Assembly (NCBI RefSeq): GCF_900129305.1
Contig: NZ_FQVB01000010.1
Location: forward strand, 1-64,000
Source: Desulfacinum infernum DSM 9756
GTDB lineage: Bacteria; Desulfobacterota; Syntrophobacteria; Syntrophobacterales; DSM-9756
Direction: 5' to 3'
Length of the DNA stretch: 64,000 bases
Shown here: positions 15,471-24,437 of the stretch, piece after piece
Numbering within the stretch: position 1 is the stretch's first letter
Layout: every line of letters begins with the position of its first letter
Translations under genes and position numbers: made by a program
Notes under the pieces: model-generated
Databases searched by the model: none
What the model was told of the DNA's origin: nothing
What the model saw: only the letters and a program-made list of their open reading frames with translations

Positions 15471-18347
15471 ATGACCCCCAGGCTTCGGCGACCTCGACAT
15501 CCAAGAGCACGGAAATGGTGCGCGGCGACATGGCTGGTCTGGGCCGTGGTGATTTGGCCCCTTTCCGTGACGGCGGTCGGAACGGACGAAAAGGCTCCGC
15601 TTCGCGTCGTTTTGGACGACAATTACCCGCCGTATATCTTCAAGGACGCGGAAGGCCGCCTGCGCGGCATCCTGCCGGACCAGTGGGCCTTGTGGGAAAA
15701 GAAGACCGGCCGCAGGGTCCGGCTCATTGCCACGGATTGGGCCGAGGCCCAAGACATGATCCGGCGGGGTGAAGCGGACGCGATCGACACCCTCTTCCGC
15801 ACCCCGGAGCGTGAGGGCGTATACACCTTCGGGGCCCCCTACGCCGAAATCCCGGTGAGCGTCTTTCATCACGAGACCATTTCGGGCATCCCGGATCTGG
15901 AAGCCCTCAAGGGCTTCGCTGTGGCGGTCAAGGAAGGCGATGCGGCCGTGGAGGTTCTGAAAAACCGTGGCGTCGCCGCCTTTCTCACCTATCCCAGCTA
16001 TGAATCCATCGTGCAGGCCGCCGCCTCGGGCACGGTGAAGATCTTTTGCATGGACGACCCGCCGGCCTATTACCTTCTGGCCAAGTACGGGATATTGGAT
16101 CACTTCAAGAAGGGCTTCACCCTCTATTCCGGTTCCTTTCACCGCGCGGTGCTCAAGGGCCGCGAGGATCTCCTGGCGGTGGTGGAGGAAGGGTTTTCGG
16201 CCCTTTCCCGGAAAGACCTGGAGGCCATCGACCGGAAATGGATGGGCAGTTCCCTGAGACCCTCCGTTCCCTGGCGCACCGTGGGCTGGGCCATGGGAAC
16301 CTTGGCGCTGCTGGTGCTCCTCGGCCTGCTGTGGATTGTGCTGCTGAACGCCCGGGTACGAAGGAAGACGCAAGAAGTCCGTAAGCTCCTGGACGAGAGC
16401 CGCCGGCGCGAGGAGATTCTGCGGGTCACGCTGGAAAAGCACGAACTGACGTTGCAGGCGGCGTCCATGAGCTCCTGGGATTGGAACGTGCGGGAGCGGT
16501 GTGTGGTGCGGGACGCTTCCTGGGCCGAGCGGCGCGGACTGGACCCTTCCCGTTCCTGGGAAGATCTTCGTACATGGATCGATACGGTCCATCCGGAGGA
16601 CCGTTCGCGGGTCTTGGCGCGGCTGAAGGACCACCTGGAGGGCCGAACTTCCCACTACGAAGCCGCCTATCGGGTTCGAAACGCCGACGGCGCCCACCAC
16701 TGGATCCTGGACCGGGGCAAGGTCATCGTCCGGGACGATGCGGGAAAGCCCGTTCGCATGATCGGCATCGAAACGGACATCACGGCCCAGAAGACCATGG
16801 AAGCCCGCCTCCGGCTGCTCACCCGCGTGGTGGAGCAAAGCCCGTTGTCCATCGTGATCACCGATCCCGCCGGGCGCATCGAATACGTCAACGAGGAGTT
16901 CTGCCGCCTCACGGGCTACCGTCCCCATGAAGTCATCGGTGAGAACCCCCGGCTGCTCCAATCGGGCAGGACGCCTCGGGAAACCTACCGGGATCTGTGG
17001 GATACCATCACGAGAGGTAGAACATGGCAGGGGGTCTTCTGCAACCGGACGAAAGACGGGAGCCTCTACTGGGAGGAGGCGGTCATCTGCCCCATCGTGG
17101 ACGAATCGGGCCGCATCGACCACTATGCGGCCATGAAGCAGGACATCACGGCCCGAAAGCAGCTGGAGGAGCAGCTGGTCCAGGCTCAGAAGATGGAATC
17201 CGTGGGGCGCCTGGCGGGCGGCGTGGCCCACGACTTCAACAACGCGTTGCAGATCATCATGGGCTACGCCGAAGTGGCCCTGGGCCTGCTGGATTCCCGG
17301 GACCGCGTGCACCGCATGCTCAACGAAATCCACAAGGCCGCGCGAAGATCCGCCGGCGTGGTCCGGCAGCTCCTGGCCTTCGCCCGAAAGGACCTCATCC
17401 GTCCCGTGCCCCTGAACCTGAACGAACACCTGGCGGAAATCCACCGGATGCTGAAGCGGCTCATCGGCGAGGAGATCCTCCTGGAGCTGCGCCCCGGGGA
17501 GGACCTGTGGCCGGTGCTCCTGGATCCGTCCCAGGCGGACCAGGTGGTGGCCAACCTGGTGATCAACGCCCGCGACGCCATCGAAAGGTCGGGAACCATC
17601 ACCCTTGAGACCCAAAACGTGTTCCTGGACGGAAGCCGCAAGGCGGGACCCGTGTTCATCCCGGAAGGCGAATACGTGCGTCTTTCGGTGACGGACACCG
17701 GCTGCGGCATGGACGCCCAAACCATGGAGCACATCTTCGAACCCTTCTTCACGACCAAGGAGGTGGGCAAGGGCACTGGTCTGGGACTTTCGACGGTCTA
17801 CGGGATCGTGAAACAAAATGGCGGGTGGATCGACGTGACCAGCGCGCCGGGGGAAGGGACCCGGTTCGATCTCTTCTTTCCGAGGCTGCGTTCGGACGCC
17901 CATGGCCGGTCCGGCGGATCGGATCGAGCCCGGGAAGGCGAGAGCCCGAGGGCGGGAGAAACGGTCCTGGTGGTGGAAGACGAGCCCCTCATCCTGGGGC
18001 TGGCCCAGACCATCCTCCGAGACGCCGGATACCGCGTCCACGCCTTCAACCGTCCGTCAGCGGCGCTCCAGTGGGTCCGAGAGCATGCCGACCCCGTCCA
18101 CCTCCTTTTGACAGACGTGGTCATGCCCGAAATGAGCGGCCGGGAGCTGTGGGATTACATCAAGCGGTGGCGCCCCGACGTCGGCTGTCTCTTCATGTCC
18201 GGCTATACGGCCGACATGTTGGCGCATCGAGGGGTCGGATCGGAGGAGTTGCACTTCATCCATAAGCCGTTCACGGCGGATGTCCTCTTGCGGAAAATCC
18301 GCCGGATCCTTTCCGCCAAACAGATCACCGGCGCCATGTCCCCATAG
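15471..18347 (+). CDS. Hybrid sensor histidine kinase with periplasmic SBP_bac_3 sensor
   Basis: The 958-residue membrane kinase has, in order, an N-terminal membrane segment (about 15-40), a periplasmic solute-binding domain of the SBP_bac_3 type (about 45-265, with DDNYPPYIFKDAEGRLRGI), a second membrane segment (about 270-295), two PAS domains (about 330-445 and 450-570), a HisKA domain with phospho-accepting His587 in VAHDFNN, an HATPase domain (TGCGMD and GKGTGLGLSTVYGI), and a receiver domain with Asp882 (LLLTDVVMPEM). It would sense an amino acid or similar solute outside and phosphorelay inward. No separate response regulator is adjacent, so the output partner is unknown. The ATG at 15471 has AGGAG at 15458; the longer frame runs back into the DUF488 gene. 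Confidence 0.92.
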   Translation: MTPRLRRPRHPRARKWCAATWLVWAVVIWPLSVTAVGTDEKAPLRVVLDDNYPPYIFKDAEGRLRGILPDQWALWEKKTGRRVRLIATDWAEAQDMIRRGEADAIDTLFRTPEREGVYTFGAPYAEIPVSVFHHETISGIPDLEALKGFAVAVKEGDAAVEVLKNRGVAAFLTYPSYESIVQAAASGTVKIFCMDDPPAYYLLAKYGILDHFKKGFTLYSGSFHRAVLKGREDLLAVVEEGFSALSRKDLEAIDRKWMGSSLRPSVPWRTVGWAMGTLALLVLLGLLWIVLLNARVRRKTQEVRKLLDESRRREEILRVTLEKHELTLQAASMSSWDWNVRERCVVRDASWAERRGLDPSRSWEDLRTWIDTVHPEDRSRVLARLKDHLEGRTSHYEAAYRVRNADGAHHWILDRGKVIVRDDAGKPVRMIGIETDITAQKTMEARLRLLTRVVEQSPLSIVITDPAGRIEYVNEEFCRLTGYRPHEVIGENPRLLQSGRTPRETYRDLWDTITRGRTWQGVFCNRTKDGSLYWEEAVICPIVDESGRIDHYAAMKQDITARKQLEEQLVQAQKMESVGRLAGGVAHDFNNALQIIMGYAEVALGLLDSRDRVHRMLNEIHKAARRSAGVVRQLLAFARKDLIRPVPLNLNEHLAEIHRMLKRLIGEEILLELRPGEDLWPVLLDPSQADQVVANLVINARDAIERSGTITLETQNVFLDGSRKAGPVFIPEGEYVRLSVTDTGCGMDAQTMEHIFEPFFTTKEVGKGTGLGLSTVYGIVKQNGGWIDVTSAPGEGTRFDLFFPRLRSDAHGRSGGSDRAREGESPRAGETVLVVEDEPLILGLAQTILRDAGYRVHAFNRPSAALQWVREHADPVHLLLTDVVMPEMSGRELWDYIKRWRPDVGCLFMSGYTADMLAHRGVGSEELHFIHKPFTADVLLRKIRRILSAKQITGAMSP

Positions 18348-18383
18348 GAGCTTCCACCGGGCCTTCCGGTATTACCTGTCAGT

Positions 18384-19187
18384 TCATGGGGTTACTCCGA
18401 AGAGGTCCCGTCGGCGGTGCTGGAGGGCGGGAAGCTTACGGTGCACGTCGGCCACCCGACGCGCGGAGATCTCCGCCAGGATGAGATCTTCTCCTTCCCC
18501 CGCCGAAGCCGCGGGAACCCCGAAGGGATCGAAGACGGCGCTCCGGCCGCAGAAGGCTCCTCCCACCAGGTTGCAGCCCGCCGCGTAGCAGGTGTTTTCG
18601 ATGGCCCGCGCCCGAAGGAGCGTCAGCCAGTGGTCTTCCTTCAAAATCCCCTGGTACCAGGCGGACGGAACCAGCACCAGCCGGGCGCCCTGATCCGCCA
18701 GATGCCGGAAGAGCTCGGGAAACCGAAGATCGTAGCAGATGGCGAGGCCCACGGAGACGCCTCCATGGGAAAAGACCCCGGGCGGAGCGTCTCCGGGAAC
18801 CATGGTGTCCGACTCCCGTACGTCCAGGGCGTCGAATAGGTGCACCTTCCGGTATCGGGAAAGGACCGCCCCGTCGGGGCCCAGGGCGGCCACGGTGTTG
18901 TAGGCCCGTTCGGGGTCCGGCGACGGCTCCCACAGCCCGAAGACCACGGTTAGGCCCAGCCGGCGGGCCAGCCCGGCCATGCCGTCCAGGAACTTGTCAC
19001 TTTCCCGGGCCAGCTGCGCCGGCGGCCGGTCCTTTCCCGGAAGGGCCATGAACATCTCGGGAAAGACCACCAGGGTGGCCCCCCGCCGCGCCGCCTCCTG
19101 GGCCTGCTTTCGGGCGACCTCCAGATTCTCGGCCGGATCCGGTCTTCCCTCCACCTGCGCCAACGCCACCGTCACGGTATCCGCCAT
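18384..19187 (-). CDS. Carbon-nitrogen hydrolase (nitrilase superfamily amidase)
   Basis: The 267-residue cytoplasmic hydrolase has the complete nitrilase triad: Glu44 (VFPEMF), Lys114 (YRKVHLFD) and Cys151 (AICYDLRFPEL). The sequence blocks around the Lys and Cys are those of omega-amidase/Nit-type enzymes, which hydrolyse omega-amides of keto acids or deaminated glutathione; plant nitrilases differ. The start at 19187 (MADTVTVALAQ) has a strong GGAGGAGAGG; the longer frame adds 52 residues without homology. It is convergent with the kinase gene (36 bp between stops) and divergent from the ABC operon. The physiological role is housekeeping repair or amide use. Confidence 0.9.
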   Translation of the reverse strand: MADTVTVALAQVEGRPDPAENLEVARKQAQEAARRGATLVVFPEMFMALPGKDRPPAQLARESDKFLDGMAGLARRLGLTVVFGLWEPSPDPERAYNTVAALGPDGAVLSRYRKVHLFDALDVRESDTMVPGDAPPGVFSHGGVSVGLAICYDLRFPELFRHLADQGARLVLVPSAWYQGILKEDHWLTLLRARAIENTCYAAGCNLVGGAFCGRSAVFDPFGVPAASAGEGEDLILAEISARRVADVHRKLPALQHRRRDLFGVTP

Positions 19188-19445
19188 CGTCCTCTCCTCC
19201 GAGCAGACCTTTGCCTGTGTCTTTTGGGGCCCCAGGAAACCGCCTTGAAGTCTACAGGATTTCCTCACGGCGCGGCCAAGATTTCTTGCACTCTGCGCAA
19301 ATGGGACGGAACGGAGGAAGCAATCCCCGATCTCCCTTGCCAATCGAACGAAATCGGGGTGTAATTGGAAAAAACCGGCTCAAGCTGTGGGCACCCGTCA
19401 CATGCACACGGAGCGAAAAGGGACGTTCATCGGTTCGGAGGGCAG

Positions 19446-20543
19446 ATGCAGATCGAGATCCGCGATGTGCGAAAGGACTACGGTCGGGTTCAGGCGGTGC
19501 GGGGCGTGAGCTTTTCCGTGGAGGAAGGGCAGCTGCTGGTCATCCTGGGCCCTTCGGGATGCGGCAAGACCACGCTGCTTCGGCTGATCGCCGGCCTGGA
19601 GCCGGTCACCTCCGGCACCATCCACATCGCCGGAACGGACGTGACCCATCTCCCGCCGGTCAAGCGCAACATCTCCATGGTCTTTCAGTCCTACGCCCTC
19701 TTTCCCCATCTGAACGTTCGGGAAAACATCATCTTCGGCCTCAAGGTGCGCAAGGTGCCGGCCGACGAAATCGAACGGCGCCTCAAGCGGGTGGTGGACC
19801 TGTTGGGCCTGTCCGGCCGGCTGGACAGCAAACCGGGGGAGCTTTCGGGAGGCATGCAGCAGCGGGTCGCCCTGGGCAGGGCCATCATCGCCGAAAAGCC
19901 CGTGACCCTCATGGACGAGCCGTTGTCCAACCTGGACGCCAAGCTCCGCAATTCCATGCGCCGGGAAATCTGTTCCCTGCAGCGTCGACTGGGCATCACC
20001 ATGATCTATGTGACCCACGACCAGGTGGAAGCCATGACCATGGCCGATCGGATCGTGCTCATGCGCGACGGGCAAATCGTCCAGGACGACTCCCCGGAAA
20101 ACTTCTACGAACGTCCGGCCAACACCTTTGTGGCCCGGTTCATCGGCACGCCCCCCATGAACATCGTGCCCCTGTGCCCCACGCAGGGCGGGGCGGCTCT
20201 GGAACCCGGCGGTCGTCTCCTCTTTCCCGGCATGGATCCCGACCGATACCTCTTCGGCATCCGCCCGGAGAACCTCCGGCTTGCCGAAAGCGGCCAGCCC
20301 GCCATGGTGACGGGCCGGGAATACCTGGGCTCGGACACCTTTGTCTCCTGCGAGATCCACGGGCAGGAGGTCATCGTGCGAACCCGGGGCCGCCGGAACA
20401 TTCGGGAAGGGACCGTGGTGCATCTCACGTGGGACCCGGGCGATGTGAATCTCTTCGATGCCCGGACCCAGGAGCGTGTGGATTCGGTTGTCCCTGCAAG
20501 AAAGGAGGGAAGGGAAAACCCTGCAGGGAGCATTGGTGGGTAA
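19446..20543 (+). CDS. ugpC: ABC transporter ATP-binding protein, UgpC/MalK type
   Basis: The 365-residue ATPase drives carbohydrate import. It contains Walker A GPSGCGKTT (35-43), the Q-loop VFQSYALFPHL, the signature LSGGMQQR (near 135), Walker B LMDEPLSNLDAKLR and the H-loop VTHDQVEAM. After about 235 residues a C-terminal TOBE/OB region (RPENLRL) follows, typical of the MalK group. The start at 19446 has GGAGGG directly upstream; the longer frame is not conserved. It is the first gene of a four-gene transporter operon, followed by the binding protein after 31 bp. The ugp name is by similarity; the ligand may be glycerol-3-phosphate, another polyol phosphate or a sugar. Confidence 0.92.
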   Translation: MQIEIRDVRKDYGRVQAVRGVSFSVEEGQLLVILGPSGCGKTTLLRLIAGLEPVTSGTIHIAGTDVTHLPPVKRNISMVFQSYALFPHLNVRENIIFGLKVRKVPADEIERRLKRVVDLLGLSGRLDSKPGELSGGMQQRVALGRAIIAEKPVTLMDEPLSNLDAKLRNSMRREICSLQRRLGITMIYVTHDQVEAMTMADRIVLMRDGQIVQDDSPENFYERPANTFVARFIGTPPMNIVPLCPTQGGAALEPGGRLLFPGMDPDRYLFGIRPENLRLAESGQPAMVTGREYLGSDTFVSCEIHGQEVIVRTRGRRNIREGTVVHLTWDPGDVNLFDARTQERVDSVVPARKEGRENPAGSIGG

Positions 20544-20574
20544 GCCGGAACATCCCGACAGCAAGGAGGCCGAC

Positions 20575-21864
20575 ATGCGGATTCCGAAGATGAAGGTGCT
20601 TTTTCTGGCAATGGCGCTGGTCGCGATGGCGGCGGGAACGGCGCTCGCGGCCAAGATCAACCTGACCATGTTCTATCCCATCGCCGTGGGCGGAAAGCCC
20701 TACCAGGTCATCAACGAGCTGATCCAGGACTTCGAAAGCAAGAACCCGGACATTTCCGTCAAGGCCGTCTACTACGGAAACTACGACGACACCCGCACCA
20801 AGTGCCTGGCGGCCATCAAGGCGGGAGAGCCGGTTCAGCTTTCGGTTCTCTTCTCCATCGACATCTTCGACCTGGTAAATCAGGACCTCATCCTGGCTTG
20901 GGAGGACGTGGTCCAAACGGACGAGGAGCGCGCCTGGCTCAAGAGCTTCTATCCGGCTCTCATGGCCAACAGCATGTACGAAGGCAAGACCTACGGCATC
21001 CCCTTCCAGCGCTCCACCATCGTCATGTACTACAACAAGGAAGCCTTCCGGGAGGCGGGCCTGGACCCCGAAAAGCCCCCCGCCACCTGGGATGAATTGG
21101 TGGAGATGGGCAAGAAGCTGGTGAAAAAGGATGCCAACGGCCAGGTGGTCCGCTGGGGGCTGAGCATCCCCTCCACCGGGTATCCCTACTGGATGTTCCA
21201 GTGCTTCGCCATCCAGAACGGGCTGGAACTGATGAACAAGGAAGGCACCGAGGTTTACTTCAACCGCCCCGAATCCGTGGAAGCCCTTCAGTTCTGGCAC
21301 GATCTGGCCTACAAGCACGGAATCATGCCCAAGGGCACCACCGACTGGGGGACTCTGCGCCAGCGGTTCCTGGAAGGCAACACGGCCATGATGTGGCACA
21401 CCACGGGAAATCTCACGCCGGTGAAGGAAAACGCCCCCTTCGAGTTCGGAGTGGCCATGCTGCCGGCCCACAAGCGCCGGGGAAGCCCCACGGGCGGCGG
21501 CAACTTCTACATCTTCAAGCACACCTCTCCGGAAGAACGCGCGGCGGTCCTGAAGTTCGTCAAGTTCATGACGGAACCCATCAACACGGCCAAATGGTCC
21601 ATCGGGACGGGCTACATCGCCACGCGGCCGGAAGCCTACGAAACGGACCTGCTCAAGGAGTACGTGAGCGCCTTCCCCGCGGCCACGGTGGCCCGGGACC
21701 AGCTGGAATATGCCGTGGCGGAACTGTCCACGTATGAAACGGCGCGGGTGAAGAAATTCCTGGACGACGCGATCCAGTCGGTCCTCACGGACAACGCCAC
21801 GCCCAAGGAGGCGCTGGACAAGGCCCAGGAGGGAGCCGACAGGATTCTCCGCCGCTACCGCTGA
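20575..21864 (+). CDS. ABC transporter sugar-binding protein, UgpB-like
   Basis: The 429-residue periplasmic binding protein has a signal peptide (about 1-26, ending GTALAA) and a family 1 solute-binding fold. Useful blocks are FESKNPDISVKAVYYGNYDDTR (in parts), YGIPFQRSTIVMYYNKEAFREAG, WDELVEMGKKL and the C-terminal TGYIATRPEA with DNATPKEALDKAQ. The pattern GNYDDT and FQRSTIVMYYNK is close to UgpB, the glycerol-3-phosphate binder. An AAGGAGG site lies 5 bp before the ATG. It hands the ligand to the two permeases encoded next. Confidence 0.9.
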   Translation: MRIPKMKVLFLAMALVAMAAGTALAAKINLTMFYPIAVGGKPYQVINELIQDFESKNPDISVKAVYYGNYDDTRTKCLAAIKAGEPVQLSVLFSIDIFDLVNQDLILAWEDVVQTDEERAWLKSFYPALMANSMYEGKTYGIPFQRSTIVMYYNKEAFREAGLDPEKPPATWDELVEMGKKLVKKDANGQVVRWGLSIPSTGYPYWMFQCFAIQNGLELMNKEGTEVYFNRPESVEALQFWHDLAYKHGIMPKGTTDWGTLRQRFLEGNTAMMWHTTGNLTPVKENAPFEFGVAMLPAHKRRGSPTGGGNFYIFKHTSPEERAAVLKFVKFMTEPINTAKWSIGTGYIATRPEAYETDLLKEYVSAFPAATVARDQLEYAVAELSTYETARVKKFLDDAIQSVLTDNATPKEALDKAQEGADRILRRYR

Positions 21865-21930
21865 CGCCAACCGAAAACCTGGGCCCATCCGGGGGCGTCC
21901 CCTCCGGCTGGGCCTCGTGGAAAAAGAACG

Positions 21931-22809
21931 ATGAACCCCAAGATCGCCCGGCACGTCTATGGATGGCTTCTCTTTTCTCCGGCCGCCATCTTTTTCATCC
22001 TCTTCACCCATTATCCCATCGTGCGCTCCTGTGTGCTGAGCTTTTTCAGCAACCCGAGGGGATCGAAGCCGCCCCGGTTCGTGGGCCTGTCCAACTACGA
22101 CTACCTGATCCACGATCCCATCTTCTGGCAGGCGCTCAAGAACAACCTCATATACGCCTTCGGCACCATCCCCATCACCATATCGCTGGCCATCGTCATG
22201 GCCGTGTGGGTGAACCGCCGCATGCCCGGCCGGGCCTTCGTGCGGGCCGCCTACTTCACGCCCACCATCCTTCCCATGATCGCCATCGCCAACATCTGGC
22301 TCTTCTTCTACACGCCGGGCGTGGGCCTTTTTGACAGCATTCTGAACGCTCTGGGATATCCCGGGCGAAACTGGCTGGGCAACCCCGACACGGCCCTTCT
22401 GTGCCTGATGGTGATCGCCATCTGGAAGGATGCGGGATTCTTCATGATCTTCTACCTGGCGGCGTTGCAGGGCATCCCCCAGGACGTGGTGGAAGCGGGC
22501 AAGATCGAGGGCGCCGGCCGGTGGTACTTCTTCCGGCGGGTCACCTTTCCGCTCCTCATGCCCACCACGGTCTTCGTGGTCTTCAACGCGCTCATCAACA
22601 CCTTCCGGATCGTGGACCACATCTTCATCCTGACCAAGGGGGGGCCGGACAACGCCACCCAGCTCCTGCTCTACTATCTGTTCCAGAACGCCTTTGAATT
22701 CTGGGACACGGCCTATGCAGCCACGCTCACGGTGGTCATCATGGTGATCCTGATGACGCTGGCCCTCACCCAGTTCAAGGTGTTGGAGCGCCGGACCCAT
22801 TACCAATAG
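21931..22809 (+). CDS. ABC sugar transporter permease, UgpA/MalF type
   Basis: The 292-residue inner-membrane protein has six predicted helices and the EAA loop (VVEAGKIEGAGRWYFFRRVTFP, in parts) that contacts the ATPase. The GLSNYDYL motif after the first helix and TKGGPDNATQLLLYYLFQNAF near the C-terminus are typical of the UgpA group. It starts 66 bp after the binding-protein gene. It forms the heterodimeric channel together with the next gene product. Confidence 0.92.
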   Translation: MNPKIARHVYGWLLFSPAAIFFILFTHYPIVRSCVLSFFSNPRGSKPPRFVGLSNYDYLIHDPIFWQALKNNLIYAFGTIPITISLAIVMAVWVNRRMPGRAFVRAAYFTPTILPMIAIANIWLFFYTPGVGLFDSILNALGYPGRNWLGNPDTALLCLMVIAIWKDAGFFMIFYLAALQGIPQDVVEAGKIEGAGRWYFFRRVTFPLLMPTTVFVVFNALINTFRIVDHIFILTKGGPDNATQLLLYYLFQNAFEFWDTAYAATLTVVIMVILMTLALTQFKVLERRTHYQ

Positions 22810-22887
22810 GAGGAGGGGATCGGCAGCCCGCGGGAAGGCGCGGGTGGAGAACCGCCGAAGACCTGCAAAGCGCGAATTGAGGAAACC

Positions 22888-23703
22888 ATGACGTCTTCCG
22901 GATTCTGGTCCAAGTTGGAAACGGTGGCGGCCTGGATGCTGGGGATTCTCTGGGCCATGCCGCTCCTGTATGCCATCTGGGCGGCTTTTCATCCGCCCGC
23001 CTATGCGGTCAATTTCGACCTCACCGCCCCCGTCACGTTGGCCAACTTCTGGGAAGCCTGGCACACGGCTCCCTTCGCCCGGTATTTCATCAACACCATC
23101 CTCTACACCACCATGACCACGGCCCTTCAGTTCGTTCTCTGCACCCTGGCGGCCTACTCCTTCGCCTGCTACGACTGGAAAGGCAAGGATCTGGTCTTCA
23201 GCCTGATCCTGGTGCAGCTCATGGTCATGCCCGACCAGCTCCTGGTGGTCAACTACCAGACCATGTCGGCCCTCCAGCTGGTGGACACCATTCCGGCCAT
23301 CTCCCTACCCTACATCGCCTCGGCGTTCGGAGTCTTTCTGCTTCGGCAGAACTTCAAGCAGGTCCCCCTGGCCCTGGCGGAAGCGGCCCGCATCGAGGGG
23401 GCCGGCCCCTTGCGGATCCTGCTCAAAATCTACGTTCCGCTTTCCAAATCCGTTTACCTGGCCTACGGACTGGTCTCCATCAGCTGGCACTGGAACAACT
23501 TCCTGTGGCCCCTGGTGATCACCAACTCCGCCACCACGCGCCCTCTCACGGTGGGGCTCGCCATCTTCGGGTCTCCGGAAAACGGGGTGAATTTCGCCGT
23601 CGTCTCGGCGGGCACCCTCATGTCCGTGGCCCCGCTGCTCATCGCCTTCCTGTTGTTCCAGCGCCAGTTCGTGCAGAGCTTCATGCGCGCGGGCATCAAG
23701 TAG
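22888..23703 (+). CDS. ABC sugar transporter permease, UgpE/MalG type
   Basis: The 271-residue inner-membrane protein has six predicted helices and the EAA loop EAARIEGAGPLRILLKIYVPLSK (in parts). A long N-terminal helix and the motif NFWEAWHTAPFARYFINT mark the MalG/UgpE side of the pair. It lies 78 bp downstream of the first permease. Its stop is followed within 9 bp by the small 58-residue gene, which may be a read-through passenger. Confidence 0.92.
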   Translation: MTSSGFWSKLETVAAWMLGILWAMPLLYAIWAAFHPPAYAVNFDLTAPVTLANFWEAWHTAPFARYFINTILYTTMTTALQFVLCTLAAYSFACYDWKGKDLVFSLILVQLMVMPDQLLVVNYQTMSALQLVDTIPAISLPYIASAFGVFLLRQNFKQVPLALAEAARIEGAGPLRILLKIYVPLSKSVYLAYGLVSISWHWNNFLWPLVITNSATTRPLTVGLAIFGSPENGVNFAVVSAGTLMSVAPLLIAFLLFQRQFVQSFMRAGIK

Positions 23704-23712
23704 GAGAGAGCT

Positions 23713-23889
23713 ATGGAGGAAAAGGGGACGAGGCCGTCCGACGTGGCCCAGCCGGAATACAGCGAAGACGGCGTGGACCTGACCCTGATTCGCTGGATGC
23801 TTTCCCTCAGGGCCGAAGAGCGTCTGAACGTGCTCCAGCAGACCGTCCGATCCCTTGCGGAATTAAGAGATGGTGACCTCAACCCCTGA
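23713..23889 (+). CDS. Small acidic protein next to a nucleotidyltransferase remnant
   Basis: The 58-residue ORF (starts MEEKGTRPSDV, contains DLTLIRWMLSLRAEERLNVLQ) has a start with a GAGAG site 6-10 bp upstream and overlaps the next ORF by 20 bp. I recognise the LIRWMLSLxxxERLxVLQ pattern as that of short proteins encoded just ahead of minimal nucleotidyltransferases (a toxin-antitoxin-like arrangement); this is recall, not a search. Because the partner is truncated, this gene is likely an orphan remnant. Confidence 0.6.
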   Translation: MEEKGTRPSDVAQPEYSEDGVDLTLIRWMLSLRAEERLNVLQQTVRSLAELRDGDLNP

Positions 23890-23955
23890 TTTTCGGGCAC
23901 TCCTGGAGACCCTCAGCCATCACGGCGTGCGCTTCATCGTGGTGGGCGGTTCGGA
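23870..23955 (+). pseudogene. Truncated nucleotidyltransferase (5' fragment)
   Basis: The fragment begins MVTSTPDFRALLETLSHHGV and continues RFIVVGG, the typical start of minimal nucleotidyltransferases of the AbiEii/DUF6036 kind, whose next block should be the GSxxD-type catalytic motif. After VVGGS the sequence changes abruptly to unrelated codons and no catalytic Asp is found in the remaining frame (to 24076). The break at about 23955 probably marks a deletion or insertion edge beside the defence island. Confidence 0.6.
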
Positions 23956-24138
23956 AAAAGGTTGCTGCCATCCCTTTTTGGCAGCTCCAATCAAATCAGC
24001 AGGCCACGCGGCCGCCCGCCGACAAAATCCGCCTACGTTTCAAGACCGGGCCAGTGGATACCAAACATTGGCATAGAGGGTCTCTGTGCTTGAACTGGAG
24101 GGAAATGACGAGTAAAAAAGAGCATAATAATGCCCTGA

Positions 24139-24290
24139 AGTGAGGGATTTTTTTTCATCGGCTTTTGCAATCACTACGCGCTCAGCGGGTAGGGATAAAC
24201 CCTACCCCTACCCAAGGGTACAATGCGTTTTTGTGGGGCGGGCTTATGCCCGCCCTTCGGAATCGTGCCACGAGAAAATATCGTCCGCAA
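24139..24290. repeat. Family A MITE-like unit, with compensatory arm changes
   Basis: This unit fills most of the 480-bp gap before the helicase gene. Its first hairpin has arms GGGTAGGG (24187-24194) and CCCTACCC (24200-24207), in which both arms differ from the usual GGGCGGGG/CCCCGCCC so that pairing is kept. The second hairpin is GGGCGGGC-TTAT-GCCCGCCC (24236-24255). The flanks match other copies (TTTTTCATCGG on the left, CGAGAAAATATCGTCC on the right). Confidence 0.75.
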
Positions 24291-24437
24291 CGTCCCTAAA
24301 AACGCCCGATGGGCACCCCGTTCGGTGTGCCACCCAGTGGCAAAGGAACCCTTGGTACAACAGATCAGCAGCTCTAGATGCGGTAGATCCGCCGATCATG
24401 GACACGCGTTTTCCGTTTCATGCGGAGGAGTGGCCGA

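Noticed and set aside
23992-24001. AATCAGCAGG match to tRNA-Thr as a possible attachment site of a genomic island
   Set aside because: The match is only 10 bp and is inverted relative to the tRNA copy (36162-36171 on the plus strand reads the complement), whereas integrase sites give direct repeats. No integrase gene is seen.
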